From assembly GCA_038227135.1 (NCBI GenBank), contig JBBRQC010000007.1, positions 1 through 64,000 of the forward strand: a stretch of DNA of 64,000 bases, read 5' to 3'. The translations under genes and the position numbers were made by a program. The notes under the pieces were generated by a model that worked only from the letters and a program-made list of their open reading frames with translations, made no database searches and was not told where the DNA came from. Shown piece by piece: positions 15,689-24,604 of the stretch (positions are counted from its first letter, which is position 1; every line of letters begins with the position of its first letter). Source of the stretch: UBA4720 sp038227135. GTDB lineage: Bacteria > Gemmatimonadota > Gemmatimonadetes > Gemmatimonadales > Gemmatimonadaceae.

Positions 15689-18112
15689 ATGCGAAAATTT
15701 GCTTCATATATGATGGCGCTCGTCGCAGCGAGCGTGGCTCCTCTGTACGCCCAGGAGACCGCGCCCGGAGCGTGTTCGACGCCTGAATTCATAGCTGTAA
15801 GCGGAAATTCGCGCGTAGACTCAGCTGCGGTTCGCTCCACCGCCGGCCTGACTGCTGGCTCGCAGCTCAACGTCCACGACATCCAGACCGCTATCAAAGC
15901 GCTCTATGCGACCAGTCAGTTCGACGATGTCCAGATCCTCTGCCACGTCTCGCCAACGACCAGCAAGGCCAACCTGACAATCCAGGTTCGGGAGCGTCCC
16001 GTTCTCACCAGCTACAAGGTGATTGGGGCCGACAGGGTCTCTCCGAAGGACGTCAAGGAAAAGCTCGCGTTCCCCACTGGGGGTCCGGTCGATCCGGGCA
16101 AGATCGCCAAGGCAATCGCGAGCGCAGACTCTCTCTACGAGAGCAACGGGTACTACCTCGCCCGCATCAAGCCTGAGTCAACGATCGTGGATGGCAAGCT
16201 TTCGATCAATTTCAGAATCGACGAGGGTCGCCGGCTCGCAGTCTCGGGTATCCGGATAAACGGAAACAGGGGTATCTCCGATGCCGATATCGTGGCATCG
16301 ATGGACACCAAGCCCGAAGGGTTCCTGTTCACCCGCAACGGTGAGTTCGATGACGCTAAGTATGCGAGCGACCTCAGCGAGCACATACCGCAACTTTACG
16401 CCAGCCGCGGCTACATCGATTTCAGAATTCTCAAGGATACGCTGATCGTCGACCGCGCGAACGGTAAAGGGTTGGTCGACCTCACCGTGAGCGAGGGCCC
16501 GCGATACACCGTCGGCAATTTCGAAGTGCTGGGCAATCGCCGCTTCTCGACCGAGCAGATCGGGGCGTTCTATCCATTCGGCAAGAATCAGCAGGCGACG
16601 ATAAGCCAGCGCACAGTGGGACTGCTGCGCCGCAGTTACGTCAACCCGCCCAACACGTTCGACGCCGCGAAGTGGGAAGACGCGCAGCAGAAACTCTCCG
16701 AGGCCTACAACGACGAAGGCTACATCTACGCCCAGGTTCGGCCGGTGATGGAGCGCGTGCCGAGCACCGACTCGGTGCGTAAGGTGAACCTTCGCTGGGA
16801 GATCGACGAGCGCTCGCCAGCCATCGTGAACCGCATCGAGATCGTCGGCAACGACTACACTCACGAGTCGTGCATTCGCGAGCAGATCGTGCTGGCCCCC
16901 GGCCAGGTGTTCAACCGCAACTACCTGATCCGCAGCTATCAGAACATCGGCAACCTCAATTTCTTCGAGACACCGATGCCTGCTCCGGATACGAAGCCGA
17001 GTGGTGATCAAGGCGATGTAGACATCGTCTTCACCGTTAAAGAGAAGCGCACGGGGAACGTCAATTTCGGCGCCTCGATGGGACAGGGTACAGGTCTCGG
17101 TGGATTCATCGGCCTCGACCAGCCCAACCTGCTCGGCCGTTGCAAGAGGGCTCAGGTGCAGTGGCAGTTCGGACGCTACATCAACGACTTCAATGCCACG
17201 TACAGCGATCCGAATATTCGCCAGTCGCGCATCTCCGGAAGCTTCACCGCCTACCACAGCCGCTCGCGCTTTCAGCTCGCTGAGCTTGGCGGCGCGATCC
17301 GAACCGGTGGCCAGATCCAACTTGGGTTCCCGGTGCCGAATTCTCTTTACACCCGCCTCTTCGTCTCCTACGGCGGCGAGAAAGTGAAATACGAGAGCAC
17401 GGGACTCCTCGGTACAGTCGCCAACGCCTGCAAGAACTGCTTCCGGTCTACACTCGGGTTCACGGCGACTCACGATACGCGAACCGGGCTTCCATTCCCG
17501 GCCGACGGCGGTCTTCAGTCGTTCAACGCGCAGTTCAACGGCGGACCTCTCGGCGGAACGGCGGCGTTCCAACGTTACACGACGGAAATGCGTTCCTACG
17601 CTCCGATCGGCCACATCGGAGGCAGCCTGCTGGGCGGTGAGCCGATGATGTTCGTCGTCGGTTTGTCGGCGAAGGCCGGAGCGGTGTTCGGCGATACGGG
17701 ACCGTTCTTCTACTCCCAGGCGTTCACGCTGGGCGGAACACAGTACGGCGAGCAGCTGCGCGGATACGACGAATTCTCGATAACTCCGAACGGCTACGAC
17801 CCCAACGCGAACCAGAATCAGGCCAGCCGGTCGTCGTTCGGAAATGCGTACTTTACGGGTACCGCCGAGGTGGGGCTCAGGTTGAACCAGTCGCTGTACG
17901 TGAACACCTTCTTCGAAGGCGGCAACGTTTGGGACAAGCCGCGCGAGTTCGACCCGACGCGACTATTTAGAAGCGCCGGCTTCGGCGTAAGCACTTTGAG
18001 TCCGCTCGGACCTTTGGGAGTGGACATCGGGTATGGTTTCGACAAAGTTGATGCTGTGGGCCGGCCGGCACCTGGCTGGAAGCTCCACTTCAAACTTGGA
18101 CAATTCTTCTAA
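15689..18112 (+). CDS. bamA: Outer membrane protein assembly factor BamA
   Basis: 807 aa from ATG 15689, chosen because a signal peptide (MRKFASYMMALVAASVAPLYA) begins there. Several POTRA domains occupy about residues 30-430 (for example YKVIGADRVSPKDV, VSGIRINGNRGISDADI). They are followed by the Omp85 barrel with EQLRGYDEF, the VRGY/F motif of strand lid loop 6, and the C-terminal FKLGQFF. BamA folds and inserts outer membrane barrels. The order bamA-skp-lpxD-lpxC/fabZ-lpxA is the classical diderm arrangement. Confidence 0.96.
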   Translation: MRKFASYMMALVAASVAPLYAQETAPGACSTPEFIAVSGNSRVDSAAVRSTAGLTAGSQLNVHDIQTAIKALYATSQFDDVQILCHVSPTTSKANLTIQVRERPVLTSYKVIGADRVSPKDVKEKLAFPTGGPVDPGKIAKAIASADSLYESNGYYLARIKPESTIVDGKLSINFRIDEGRRLAVSGIRINGNRGISDADIVASMDTKPEGFLFTRNGEFDDAKYASDLSEHIPQLYASRGYIDFRILKDTLIVDRANGKGLVDLTVSEGPRYTVGNFEVLGNRRFSTEQIGAFYPFGKNQQATISQRTVGLLRRSYVNPPNTFDAAKWEDAQQKLSEAYNDEGYIYAQVRPVMERVPSTDSVRKVNLRWEIDERSPAIVNRIEIVGNDYTHESCIREQIVLAPGQVFNRNYLIRSYQNIGNLNFFETPMPAPDTKPSGDQGDVDIVFTVKEKRTGNVNFGASMGQGTGLGGFIGLDQPNLLGRCKRAQVQWQFGRYINDFNATYSDPNIRQSRISGSFTAYHSRSRFQLAELGGAIRTGGQIQLGFPVPNSLYTRLFVSYGGEKVKYESTGLLGTVANACKNCFRSTLGFTATHDTRTGLPFPADGGLQSFNAQFNGGPLGGTAAFQRYTTEMRSYAPIGHIGGSLLGGEPMMFVVGLSAKAGAVFGDTGPFFYSQAFTLGGTQYGEQLRGYDEFSITPNGYDPNANQNQASRSSFGNAYFTGTAEVGLRLNQSLYVNTFFEGGNVWDKPREFDPTRLFRSAGFGVSTLSPLGPLGVDIGYGFDKVDAVGRPAPGWKLHFKLGQFF

Positions 18113-18125
18113 CACTGGAGTCATA

Positions 18126-18737
18126 ATGCGAGTGCTTATTCGTGCGAGCCTTGTCGCACTGGCCACATCGCTGATCATCACCGGAGGCGCGCGCGCGCAG
18201 GGTGCAGCCGCGCAAGTTCCGGTCAAGATTGGCTATATCAATTCCGCCCTTCTTCTTCAGCAGGCCCCCGGCCGCGCCGAAGCGGAAGCCCAGTTCGACA
18301 GAGAAGTCGGTGCGTACCGGCTGCAGCTTTCCCGAATGAACGATTCACTTACCGCGCTCATGGCCGCATTCGATCGTGATGCCGCGAAGCTCGATACCAC
18401 CGCGCGCGCGACGCGAGGGAAGGCCATTCGCGATCGCGAGGCTCAGTACCAGGATCGCGCTCGCGGTCTGGACTCCACCATGCAGGCGAGACAGGCGCAG
18501 CTCGTCAAGCCGATAATGGAGCGAGTTCAGGGCGTCATCGAAGCGATCCGCTCCGAGGATGGATACTCGATGATCCTCGATGTCGGCGCGCAGGCGAGTG
18601 TGGTGGTCGCCGCGGATAAGAGGCTCGACCTCACCGATCGCGTGTTGTCGAGGCTCAAGTCGCAGGCTCCCCCGCCCACAACTCCGGCCAGCGGAGCGGT
18701 TCCACAGCCTGCGGGAGTGACTCGGCCGAAGAAGTGA
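18126..18737 (+). CDS. skp: OmpH/Skp family periplasmic chaperone
   Basis: 203 aa from ATG 18126 with GGAG seven bases upstream. Signal peptide 1-24 (ends GGARAQ), then KIGYINSALLLQQAPGRAEAE, the Skp core start. A long charged helical hairpin (about 50-150) follows, and the C terminus is Pro-rich (PPPTTPASG). Skp holds unfolded barrels in the periplasm for BamA. The stop is overlapped by the lpxD GTG. Confidence 0.88.
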   Translation: MRVLIRASLVALATSLIITGGARAQGAAAQVPVKIGYINSALLLQQAPGRAEAEAQFDREVGAYRLQLSRMNDSLTALMAAFDRDAAKLDTTARATRGKAIRDREAQYQDRARGLDSTMQARQAQLVKPIMERVQGVIEAIRSEDGYSMILDVGAQASVVVAADKRLDLTDRVLSRLKSQAPPPTTPASGAVPQPAGVTRPKK

Positions 18738-19804
18738 GCCGAGCGAGCGACTCCGGGAATTCAATCAGCGGTGATGGTGCAAGCACCATCACCGCTGAAG
18801 CTATTGCGGGACTTGTCTCCGGCGAGTTGATCGGGGACGGTTCGGTCGCGGTGAGTGGCGTCGCCCCGCTGGATCGCGCCGACGCGAGTCACCTCAGCAT
18901 ACTGTCGAGCGCGAAGTACGCGCCGATGCTCGCCAGCACCAAGGCTGGCGTCGTCCTGATAGATCCCGAGTTTCGAGAGGTGCCGAGCGGGGAAGGCACC
19001 AGGATCATCGTGAAGCAGCCGCTTGAAAAGCTGCTGTCGCTTCTGCCCAAACTGTACCCGCAAACGCCACCATCGCCCGGTGTGGCGGCAACCGCACGGA
19101 TTGGAAAAGGCGCGACTCTCGGAGAGCGGGTGTCAATTGGCGAATACGTGGTCATCGGCGCGGGCGCAAGGCTCGGCGACGACGCCGTAATCGGAACCCA
19201 CTCCGTCGTGGGAGAGAAGGCAACTATCGGTAGAGGCTCTCGACTTTGGCCTCACGTGACGATTTATCCCGGGGCCAGTCTCGGCGATCGTGTGATGATC
19301 CACTCAGGAGCGCGAATCGGGTGCGACGGTTTCGGGTACGTGTTCCGCGACGGGGCGCACACCAAGATCCCCCACGTTGGACGGTGCATCATCGGCAACG
19401 ACGTCGAGATCGGCGCCAATACGACGATCGATCGCGGAAGCATTGATGATACGGTGGTCGGCAACGGAACCAAGATAGACAATCTGGTACACGTCGCGCA
19501 CAACGTGCGGATCGGCGAGAAATGCCTCATCATGGCTCAGGTGGGGGTCGCGGGATCGGTAACGATTGGGGATGGCGCCATCCTCGCGGGACAGGCGGGG
19601 ATCAGCGGGCATCTGAGCATCGGAGCGGGTGCTCGACTCGCGGCGCAGGCGGGAGTCTTCGGCGACATCCCCGCTGGGGAAACCTGGTCCGGGTATCCGG
19701 CGCGTCCTCATCGCGATTCCCTTCGCGCTTCGGCCGCGCTGCTTAAATTGGCCGGAATGATCCGCCGGCTGGAGAAGCTCCTGGAAGACTCGGACAGCAA
19801 GTGA
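18734..19804 (+). CDS. lpxD: UDP-3-O-acylglucosamine N-acyltransferase LpxD
   Basis: 356 aa from GTG 18734 (GTGA overlap). It adds the second acyl chain in lipid A synthesis. An N-terminal uridine-binding domain (about 20-110) is followed by a left-handed beta-helix of hexapeptide repeats (for example IGKGATLGERVSIGEYVVIG). The catalytic-type His in HVAHNVRIG and the later GH in GISGHLSIG are present. The first 16 residues are an extension encoded over a perfect palindrome at 18765-18798. The C-terminal helix (RRLEKLLED) is standard. Confidence 0.95.
   Translation: MSRASDSGNSISGDGASTITAEAIAGLVSGELIGDGSVAVSGVAPLDRADASHLSILSSAKYAPMLASTKAGVVLIDPEFREVPSGEGTRIIVKQPLEKLLSLLPKLYPQTPPSPGVAATARIGKGATLGERVSIGEYVVIGAGARLGDDAVIGTHSVVGEKATIGRGSRLWPHVTIYPGASLGDRVMIHSGARIGCDGFGYVFRDGAHTKIPHVGRCIIGNDVEIGANTTIDRGSIDDTVVGNGTKIDNLVHVAHNVRIGEKCLIMAQVGVAGSVTIGDGAILAGQAGISGHLSIGAGARLAAQAGVFGDIPAGETWSGYPARPHRDSLRASAALLKLAGMIRRLEKLLEDSDSK
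18765..18798. repeat. Perfect 16-bp palindrome inside the lpxD start region
   Basis: TCAGCGGTGATGGTGC (18765-18780), spacer AA, and its exact reverse complement (18783-18798). As RNA it folds into a 15-bp stem with a 4-nt loop CAAG. It begins 31 bases after the lpxD GTG and encodes the unconserved residues around SGDGASTITAE. It has no T tract, so it is not an intrinsic terminator. Confidence 0.9.
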
Positions 19805-21069
19805 GTCGAAAGACGCTCGCGCGCCCCGCTGTACTCGAAGGGATAGGATTGCACCTCGGCGTCCCGTGCAGAATCACGTTCCAGCCGGCAGCAGCAGGGC
19901 AGGGAATCGCTTTTCGCCGAACGGATTGCCCCGGAATGCCACGCATTCGGGCGCACGTGAGTGAGGTAAGCGCGAGCGAGCGCCGTACGCAGCTCGGCCG
20001 CGGGGAATATGCCGTGCACACCGTTGAGCACGTTCTTGCTGCCGTGGCGGGAATGGGGATCGACGACTTGACGATCGACATGAATGGTCCGGAGCCGCCA
20101 ATTCTCGACGGAAGCGCCGCTCCGTTCGTGGAGGCGTTGTCCGCTGCCGGGTTAGCGGACCTGGAGGGTGCGCCGGATTTTCTGGATCTGACCGAGCCGC
20201 TCAGGATCATAGATGGAGCATCGGTCTACGAGGCGTACCCTGCGGCGCAGCTTGAGCTGGATGTGACGATCGAGTTTCCCCATCCGCTCATCGGCAAACA
20301 GTCTCTTCAATTCGCGCTCACCCAGGAGTCATTCGCCGCGGAGCTGTCCAGGGCGAGGACGTTTGGGTTCACTCATGAAGTTGATGCGCTGCGGGAGAAG
20401 GGTCTCATAAAAGGTGCATCACTCGATAATGCGGTTGTGCTCGATGACAGCGATATTCTCAGTGGTGAACTTCGCTGGAGCGACGAGTTTGTCCGCCACA
20501 AGGCAATGGACTGCGTCGGAGATCTGGCGCTGGCGGGAGCACGAGTGCGGGCGCGGATCGTGGCGGTCAAGCCGAGCCATCGTGGAACGGTGACACTGGT
20601 GCGGGAGCTGGTCAAAGCTGCGAGAAAGGAGAAGTCGATGTATACGATTGAAGATATCATGAAGGTTCTGCCCCACCGCTACCCGTTCCTGCTTGTGGAT
20701 CGGATCCTCGAGATCGAGGAGAAAAAGCGGATTGTCGGGCTCAAGAACGTCACTATCAACGAGCCCTTCTTTCAGGGGCATTTTCCCGGGCACCCAATAA
20801 TGCCCGGAGTGCTGATCATCGAAGCCATGGCGCAGGTCGGCGGAATGCTTCTGCTCGGTTCGGTGCCGGATCCCGACACGAAGGTGGTTTACTTCATGTC
20901 GCTCGACAACGTGAAGTTCCGGCGCCCGGTAAAGCCGGGGGACCAGCTGCGCTTCGAGCTCGATGTCGTGCAGCTGCGGGGCACTGTGGTCAAAATGCGA
21001 GGGGTCGGCAAAGTCGATGGTGAGGTGGTCGTCGAGGCGGACATGGCCGCCACGATTCGCGACCGATGA
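19801..21069 (+). CDS. lpxC/fabZ: Bifunctional LpxC deacetylase / FabZ dehydratase fusion
   Basis: 422 aa from GTG 19801. Residues 1-276 are LpxC, the zinc deacetylase that commits UDP-acyl-GlcNAc to lipid A: HTVEH (H73, E76, H77) and HKAMD (H233, D237) supply the metal ligands and base. Residues 280-422 are FabZ, (3R)-hydroxyacyl-ACP dehydratase: HRYPFLLVDRI, then GHFPGHPIMPG with catalytic H327 and E341. A short basic linker (KAARKEKS) joins them. Such fusions are known in Bacteroidetes and relatives. It could balance flux of hydroxyacyl-ACP between lipid A and phospholipids. Confidence 0.95.
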   Translation: MSRKTLARPAVLEGIGLHLGVPCRITFQPAAAGQGIAFRRTDCPGMPRIRAHVSEVSASERRTQLGRGEYAVHTVEHVLAAVAGMGIDDLTIDMNGPEPPILDGSAAPFVEALSAAGLADLEGAPDFLDLTEPLRIIDGASVYEAYPAAQLELDVTIEFPHPLIGKQSLQFALTQESFAAELSRARTFGFTHEVDALREKGLIKGASLDNAVVLDDSDILSGELRWSDEFVRHKAMDCVGDLALAGARVRARIVAVKPSHRGTVTLVRELVKAARKEKSMYTIEDIMKVLPHRYPFLLVDRILEIEEKKRIVGLKNVTINEPFFQGHFPGHPIMPGVLIIEAMAQVGGMLLLGSVPDPDTKVVYFMSLDNVKFRRPVKPGDQLRFELDVVQLRGTVVKMRGVGKVDGEVVVEADMAATIRDR

Positions 21070-21845
21070 CAGGCAAGCGGATCCACCCCACGGCGATCGT
21101 CTCACCGGACGCGGAGATCGGATCGAACGTCGAGATCGGTGCGTTCGTGATCGTGGGGGAAGGGTGCTCGATTGGTGATGGCTCGATAATTTCCCCGCGG
21201 GCCACCCTCGAGCGGAACGTGACGCTCGGCCATCATTGCAGGGTCGGCATCGGCAGCATTCTCGGCGGCCCGCCGCAGGACCTCAAGTACGCGGGCGAGG
21301 AGACGACTGTCGTGATTGGAGAAGGGACCGTGATCCGCGAGTACGCAACTATCAACCGCGGCACGTCACATTCATTCACGACGAACGTCGGCCGGAACTG
21401 CCTGCTGATGTCCTACGTCCACATTGCGCACGATTGCCAGATCGGGAACAACGTAATTCTCTCCAACGTGGTACAGCTGGCCGGGCACGTGACGATCGAG
21501 GACAAGGCGATCATCTCCGGACTCAGCGCGGTCCATCAGTTCGCGCGGATCGGACGCCATAGCTTTATCGGCGGATGCTCTCGCGTTTCCAAGGATATTC
21601 CCCCCTTTCTCAAGGCAGTGGGGAATCCCGTCAAGCTTTACGGGCTGAACACCGTCGGGCTGCAACGAAGCGGGATGGAGGAGTCAACCATCCGCGAGCT
21701 CAAGCGGGCTTACCGGTTGCTCTTCCGCTCCGATCTCAACGTGACCCAGGCGATCGAGCAGGCGCAGAAGGAACTCGAGCCGCTTGCGGAGGTGAAGGAG
21801 TTGCTGCGTTTCGTCGAGGCGAGCGAGCGCGGAGTCGTGATTTGA
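21066..21845 (+). CDS. lpxA: UDP-GlcNAc acyltransferase LpxA
   Basis: 259 aa, ATG 21066 in an ATGA overlap with the fusion gene. It is the first enzyme of lipid A synthesis. Hexapeptide repeats fill 1-190. The catalytic region reads SYVHIAHDCQIGNNV, and the C-terminal helical domain (NTVGLQRSGMEESTIRELKRAYR) is typical. Whether it acts on UDP-GlcNAc or on the 3-amino analogue cannot be told from the motifs alone. This matters because the next gene is a Gfo/Idh oxidoreductase. Confidence 0.95.
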   Translation: MTGKRIHPTAIVSPDAEIGSNVEIGAFVIVGEGCSIGDGSIISPRATLERNVTLGHHCRVGIGSILGGPPQDLKYAGEETTVVIGEGTVIREYATINRGTSHSFTTNVGRNCLLMSYVHIAHDCQIGNNVILSNVVQLAGHVTIEDKAIISGLSAVHQFARIGRHSFIGGCSRVSKDIPPFLKAVGNPVKLYGLNTVGLQRSGMEESTIRELKRAYRLLFRSDLNVTQAIEQAQKELEPLAEVKELLRFVEASERGVVI

Positions 21846-22843
21846 GGAGCACTCCACGCGTTGGCGTTGTCGGCGCGGGCAGCCTCGGATTCCACCACAT
21901 AAGAATTCTGAGTCAGCTTTCGGGCGTCGAGCTGGCTGGATTCGTCGAGACCAGGCACGAGCGTGCGCGGGAGGTTGCGAATGAGCTCGGGGTCAAGTCA
22001 CATCCGTCACTCGATAGTTTGCTCGAAGTCTCGGACGCGATAGTAGTCGTCGTCCCGACGTCCGCGCATTTCTCCGTGACAAGCGCCGCGATCGAGCGCG
22101 GGAAGCACGTCTTCATCGAGAAGCCCATCACCACCACACTCGAGGAAGCCGACGCGCTGCTCGATCTGGCGCGATCGAAAGGCGTGATTGTTCAGATCGG
22201 CCACATTGAGCGCTTCAACCAGGCGGTCCGTGCCGCGCTCCCCTATGTGAACAAACCGAGATTCATCGACAGTGAGCGTTTGGCGCCGTTCAGCCTCAGG
22301 GGCTCAGACGTCGCCGTCGTGCTGGACCTCATGATTCACGACATTGATCTCCTGCTCACGCTGGTCGGTACCGACGCCAAGGAGATATCGGCGGTCGGAG
22401 TTCCGGTGCTGACGCCGATGCTCGACATCGCGAACGCTCGCGTCACTTTTACATCCGGCGCTGTAGCAAACATCACGTCGAGCCGCATCTCGCGCGAGAA
22501 AAAGAGAAAGATTCGAATCTTTCAGCAGAGCGGATATCTCTCGCTGGATCTCGCTGCCGGAACCGGCGAATTCTTCCGGCTCCGATCGGACATCGATCCG
22601 CTTTCGGCGCGCACCGCGCCGGCCGATATCACGGATTTTGTGGATCGCATCAAGCTGGAGGCGCCCGCGGGGGAGCCGCTCAAGCTCGAGCTGGAAAGCT
22701 TTGTGGCTGCGCTCAAGGGTGAAGGATCGGTTGTCGTTACGGGAGAGGAGGGAAGACTGGCGCTGGGCGTGGCGCTCCGTATCGTGAAGGAGATAGAGCT
22801 GACTCTCCCTTCCCTGGTCGGACGCGCACACCGTCATGCGTAG
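21842..22843 (+). CDS. Gfo/Idh/MocA family oxidoreductase in the lpx cluster
   Basis: 333 aa from TTG 21842 (TTGA overlap with lpxA). N-terminal Rossmann fold GAGSLG (11-16), then the family motif EKP (93-95) with the catalytic-type Lys, and a C-terminal substrate domain starting IGHIERFNQAV. Its place between lpxA and lpxB is where GnnA, the UDP-GlcNAc 3-dehydrogenase used to make 3-amino lipid A, sits in Acidithiobacillus ferrooxidans. The partner aminotransferase GnnB is not adjacent, so a GnnA role is an inference. Another sugar dehydrogenase is possible. Confidence 0.8.
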   Translation: MRSTPRVGVVGAGSLGFHHIRILSQLSGVELAGFVETRHERAREVANELGVKSHPSLDSLLEVSDAIVVVVPTSAHFSVTSAAIERGKHVFIEKPITTTLEEADALLDLARSKGVIVQIGHIERFNQAVRAALPYVNKPRFIDSERLAPFSLRGSDVAVVLDLMIHDIDLLLTLVGTDAKEISAVGVPVLTPMLDIANARVTFTSGAVANITSSRISREKKRKIRIFQQSGYLSLDLAAGTGEFFRLRSDIDPLSARTAPADITDFVDRIKLEAPAGEPLKLELESFVAALKGEGSVVVTGEEGRLALGVALRIVKEIELTLPSLVGRAHRHA

Positions 22844-23957
22844 GGTCCTGTTCGTAGCGGGGGAGGCCTCCGGCGATCTCCACGCCGCAGGCGTCGCGGC
22901 GGCGCTGCAGCGACTGAGGCCGGAGCTCGGTCTCGCGGCGGTTGGCGGGGCAAGACTGGCAGAGCAGGGTGTCGAGCTGATACACAGAGACAGCCAGCTC
23001 GGAGTAATGGGCTTCCTGGAAATCGTCAAACATGTTCCCCGTCATTTTCTTTTACTTCGCCGCTTGCGAACGATGATGGAACGGGGCGATTTCGCGTTGG
23101 TCGTGCTCATTGATTATCCCGGCTTCAACATGAAAGTGGCGGCGGCGGCGACCGAGGCGGGTGTGCCGGTTCTGTACTATGTCACTCCGCAAGTCTGGGC
23201 CTGGGGAGCAGGACGAATCCCGAAGCTCGCACGCATGGTGACGAAAGCCGCGGTCATCCTTCCCTTCGAGGAGCCACTCCTTCGCGGGTATGGGATCGAT
23301 GCGACGTTCGTCGGCCACCCAATGCTGGATCGTACTCTGAACATGCCGACCAAGCTTGAGGCGCGCGAAGCCCTTGGCCTGGCGCAAAATCAGCCGGTGC
23401 TCGCGCTATTCCCCGGCAGCCGTCAGCAGGAGATCGACCGGCTCATCGACGATTTCGTCGCGACGGCGAAGGAGCTCCAGCGCAGAAAGTCCGGGCTGCA
23501 GGTGATCGTGAGCGTTGCGTCTACGGTGGCCCTCGATTCGGCACGATGTCCCTTCCGACTTGTCCACTCCGCGTCGCTGAGCGTCCTTCGCGCCGCGGAC
23601 GCAGCGCTGTGCAAGAGCGGTACGACGACCCTCGAGGCAGCCATCGCCGATTGCCCCCTCGTTGTGGCATATAGAACAGGCCGAGTGTCGTACGCGCTTG
23701 CGAAGCGCGCGGTCAAGATTCCACACATCGGCCTCGTGAACGTCGTTGCCGGTCGCGAAGTGGCGCGCGAATTCATTCAGGACGATGTGGTCCCCGAAGC
23801 GATTGCCGGAACAATGCTCGGCCTGCTCGAACCCGGGAGCCAGGAGCGCCTGGAGGTTCTGGCCGGGCTGGCGGAGGTGCGGAGCAAGCTCGGATCACCG
23901 GGCGCGGCTGATAGGGTGGCGCGGATCGCGAGCGATCTGGTCGGTCCAACCGGATGA
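22836..23957 (+). CDS. lpxB: Lipid-A-disaccharide synthase LpxB
   Basis: 373 aa, ATG 22836, overlapping the previous gene by 8 bases. A GT19 glycosyltransferase joining UDP-diacyl-GlcN and lipid X on the inner membrane face. Key motifs are VAGEASGDLHAA (7-18), the GVMGFLE block, YYVTPQVWAWG, LPFE and FPGSRQQEI, with LCKSGTTTLEA in the nucleotide-binding half. Length and motif order are normal. Confidence 0.96.
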   Translation: MRRVLFVAGEASGDLHAAGVAAALQRLRPELGLAAVGGARLAEQGVELIHRDSQLGVMGFLEIVKHVPRHFLLLRRLRTMMERGDFALVVLIDYPGFNMKVAAAATEAGVPVLYYVTPQVWAWGAGRIPKLARMVTKAAVILPFEEPLLRGYGIDATFVGHPMLDRTLNMPTKLEAREALGLAQNQPVLALFPGSRQQEIDRLIDDFVATAKELQRRKSGLQVIVSVASTVALDSARCPFRLVHSASLSVLRAADAALCKSGTTTLEAAIADCPLVVAYRTGRVSYALAKRAVKIPHIGLVNVVAGREVAREFIQDDVVPEAIAGTMLGLLEPGSQERLEVLAGLAEVRSKLGSPGAADRVARIASDLVGPTG

Positions 23958-24604
23958 CAACCGAGCGCGAGACTCTGCCCTGGCGTGAGCGCGCCGCCCT
24001 CCTCGCCGGGAGAGGATTTCTCAACGTGCTTGCGAGAACCTGGCGTGTTCGAGTTGTGAATGGAGAGGCCGTTCAGAACCTCCGCGCGAGCAAGCTGCCG
24101 TTCATTTTCGCTCTGTGGCATGGTCACCTGTTGCCTCTGCTTTGGCACCATCGTGACGAGGGGGTGAGGGTCCTGATAAGCGAGCATCGCGATGGCGAAA
24201 TCGTCGCGCGTGCAGCGGAATCCCTTGGATACGCTCTCATTCGCGGCTCGACGACGCGGGGCGCCGACAGGGCGCTGATCTCACTGGTGCGGGAGCTCCA
24301 GGCTGGTCGAGAGGTGGCGATCACCCCGGATGGGCCCAAAGGACCGGCGGGCAAATTTGCGCCGGGTGCTCTGATAGCCGCTCAGAGATCGGGCTCGTTC
24401 ATTCTCCCCGTCGCGGCGTCGGCGAGCAGCTCCTGGCGTCTCAAGAGCTGGGATCGTTTCATGATTCCCAAACCTTTTGCGCGCGTCACAGTTGCTTACG
24501 GACCGCCGACCAAGGTGCTTGCAACGAATCCGCGCGCGGCGCTCGAGGAAGCTTCCCGGTTTGAGCGCTTGTTGAGCGACACAGTCGGAGTCGCCGGTGC
24601 CTGA
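23954..24604 (+). CDS. DUF374 lysophospholipid acyltransferase family protein
   Basis: 216 aa, ATG 23954 (ATGA overlap with lpxB). FALWHGHLLPLL and the TPDGPKGPAGKFAPG block are the DUF374 hallmarks of the AGPAT/LPLAT superfamily. Between lpxB and lpxK it may transfer an acyl chain to a lipid A precursor, or be a membrane acyltransferase of other specificity. It is not an LpxL-type HTB acyltransferase by sequence. The start of lpxK overlaps its end by 8 bases. Confidence 0.88.
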   Translation: MTTERETLPWRERAALLAGRGFLNVLARTWRVRVVNGEAVQNLRASKLPFIFALWHGHLLPLLWHHRDEGVRVLISEHRDGEIVARAAESLGYALIRGSTTRGADRALISLVRELQAGREVAITPDGPKGPAGKFAPGALIAAQRSGSFILPVAASASSSWRLKSWDRFMIPKPFARVTVAYGPPTKVLATNPRAALEEASRFERLLSDTVGVAGA

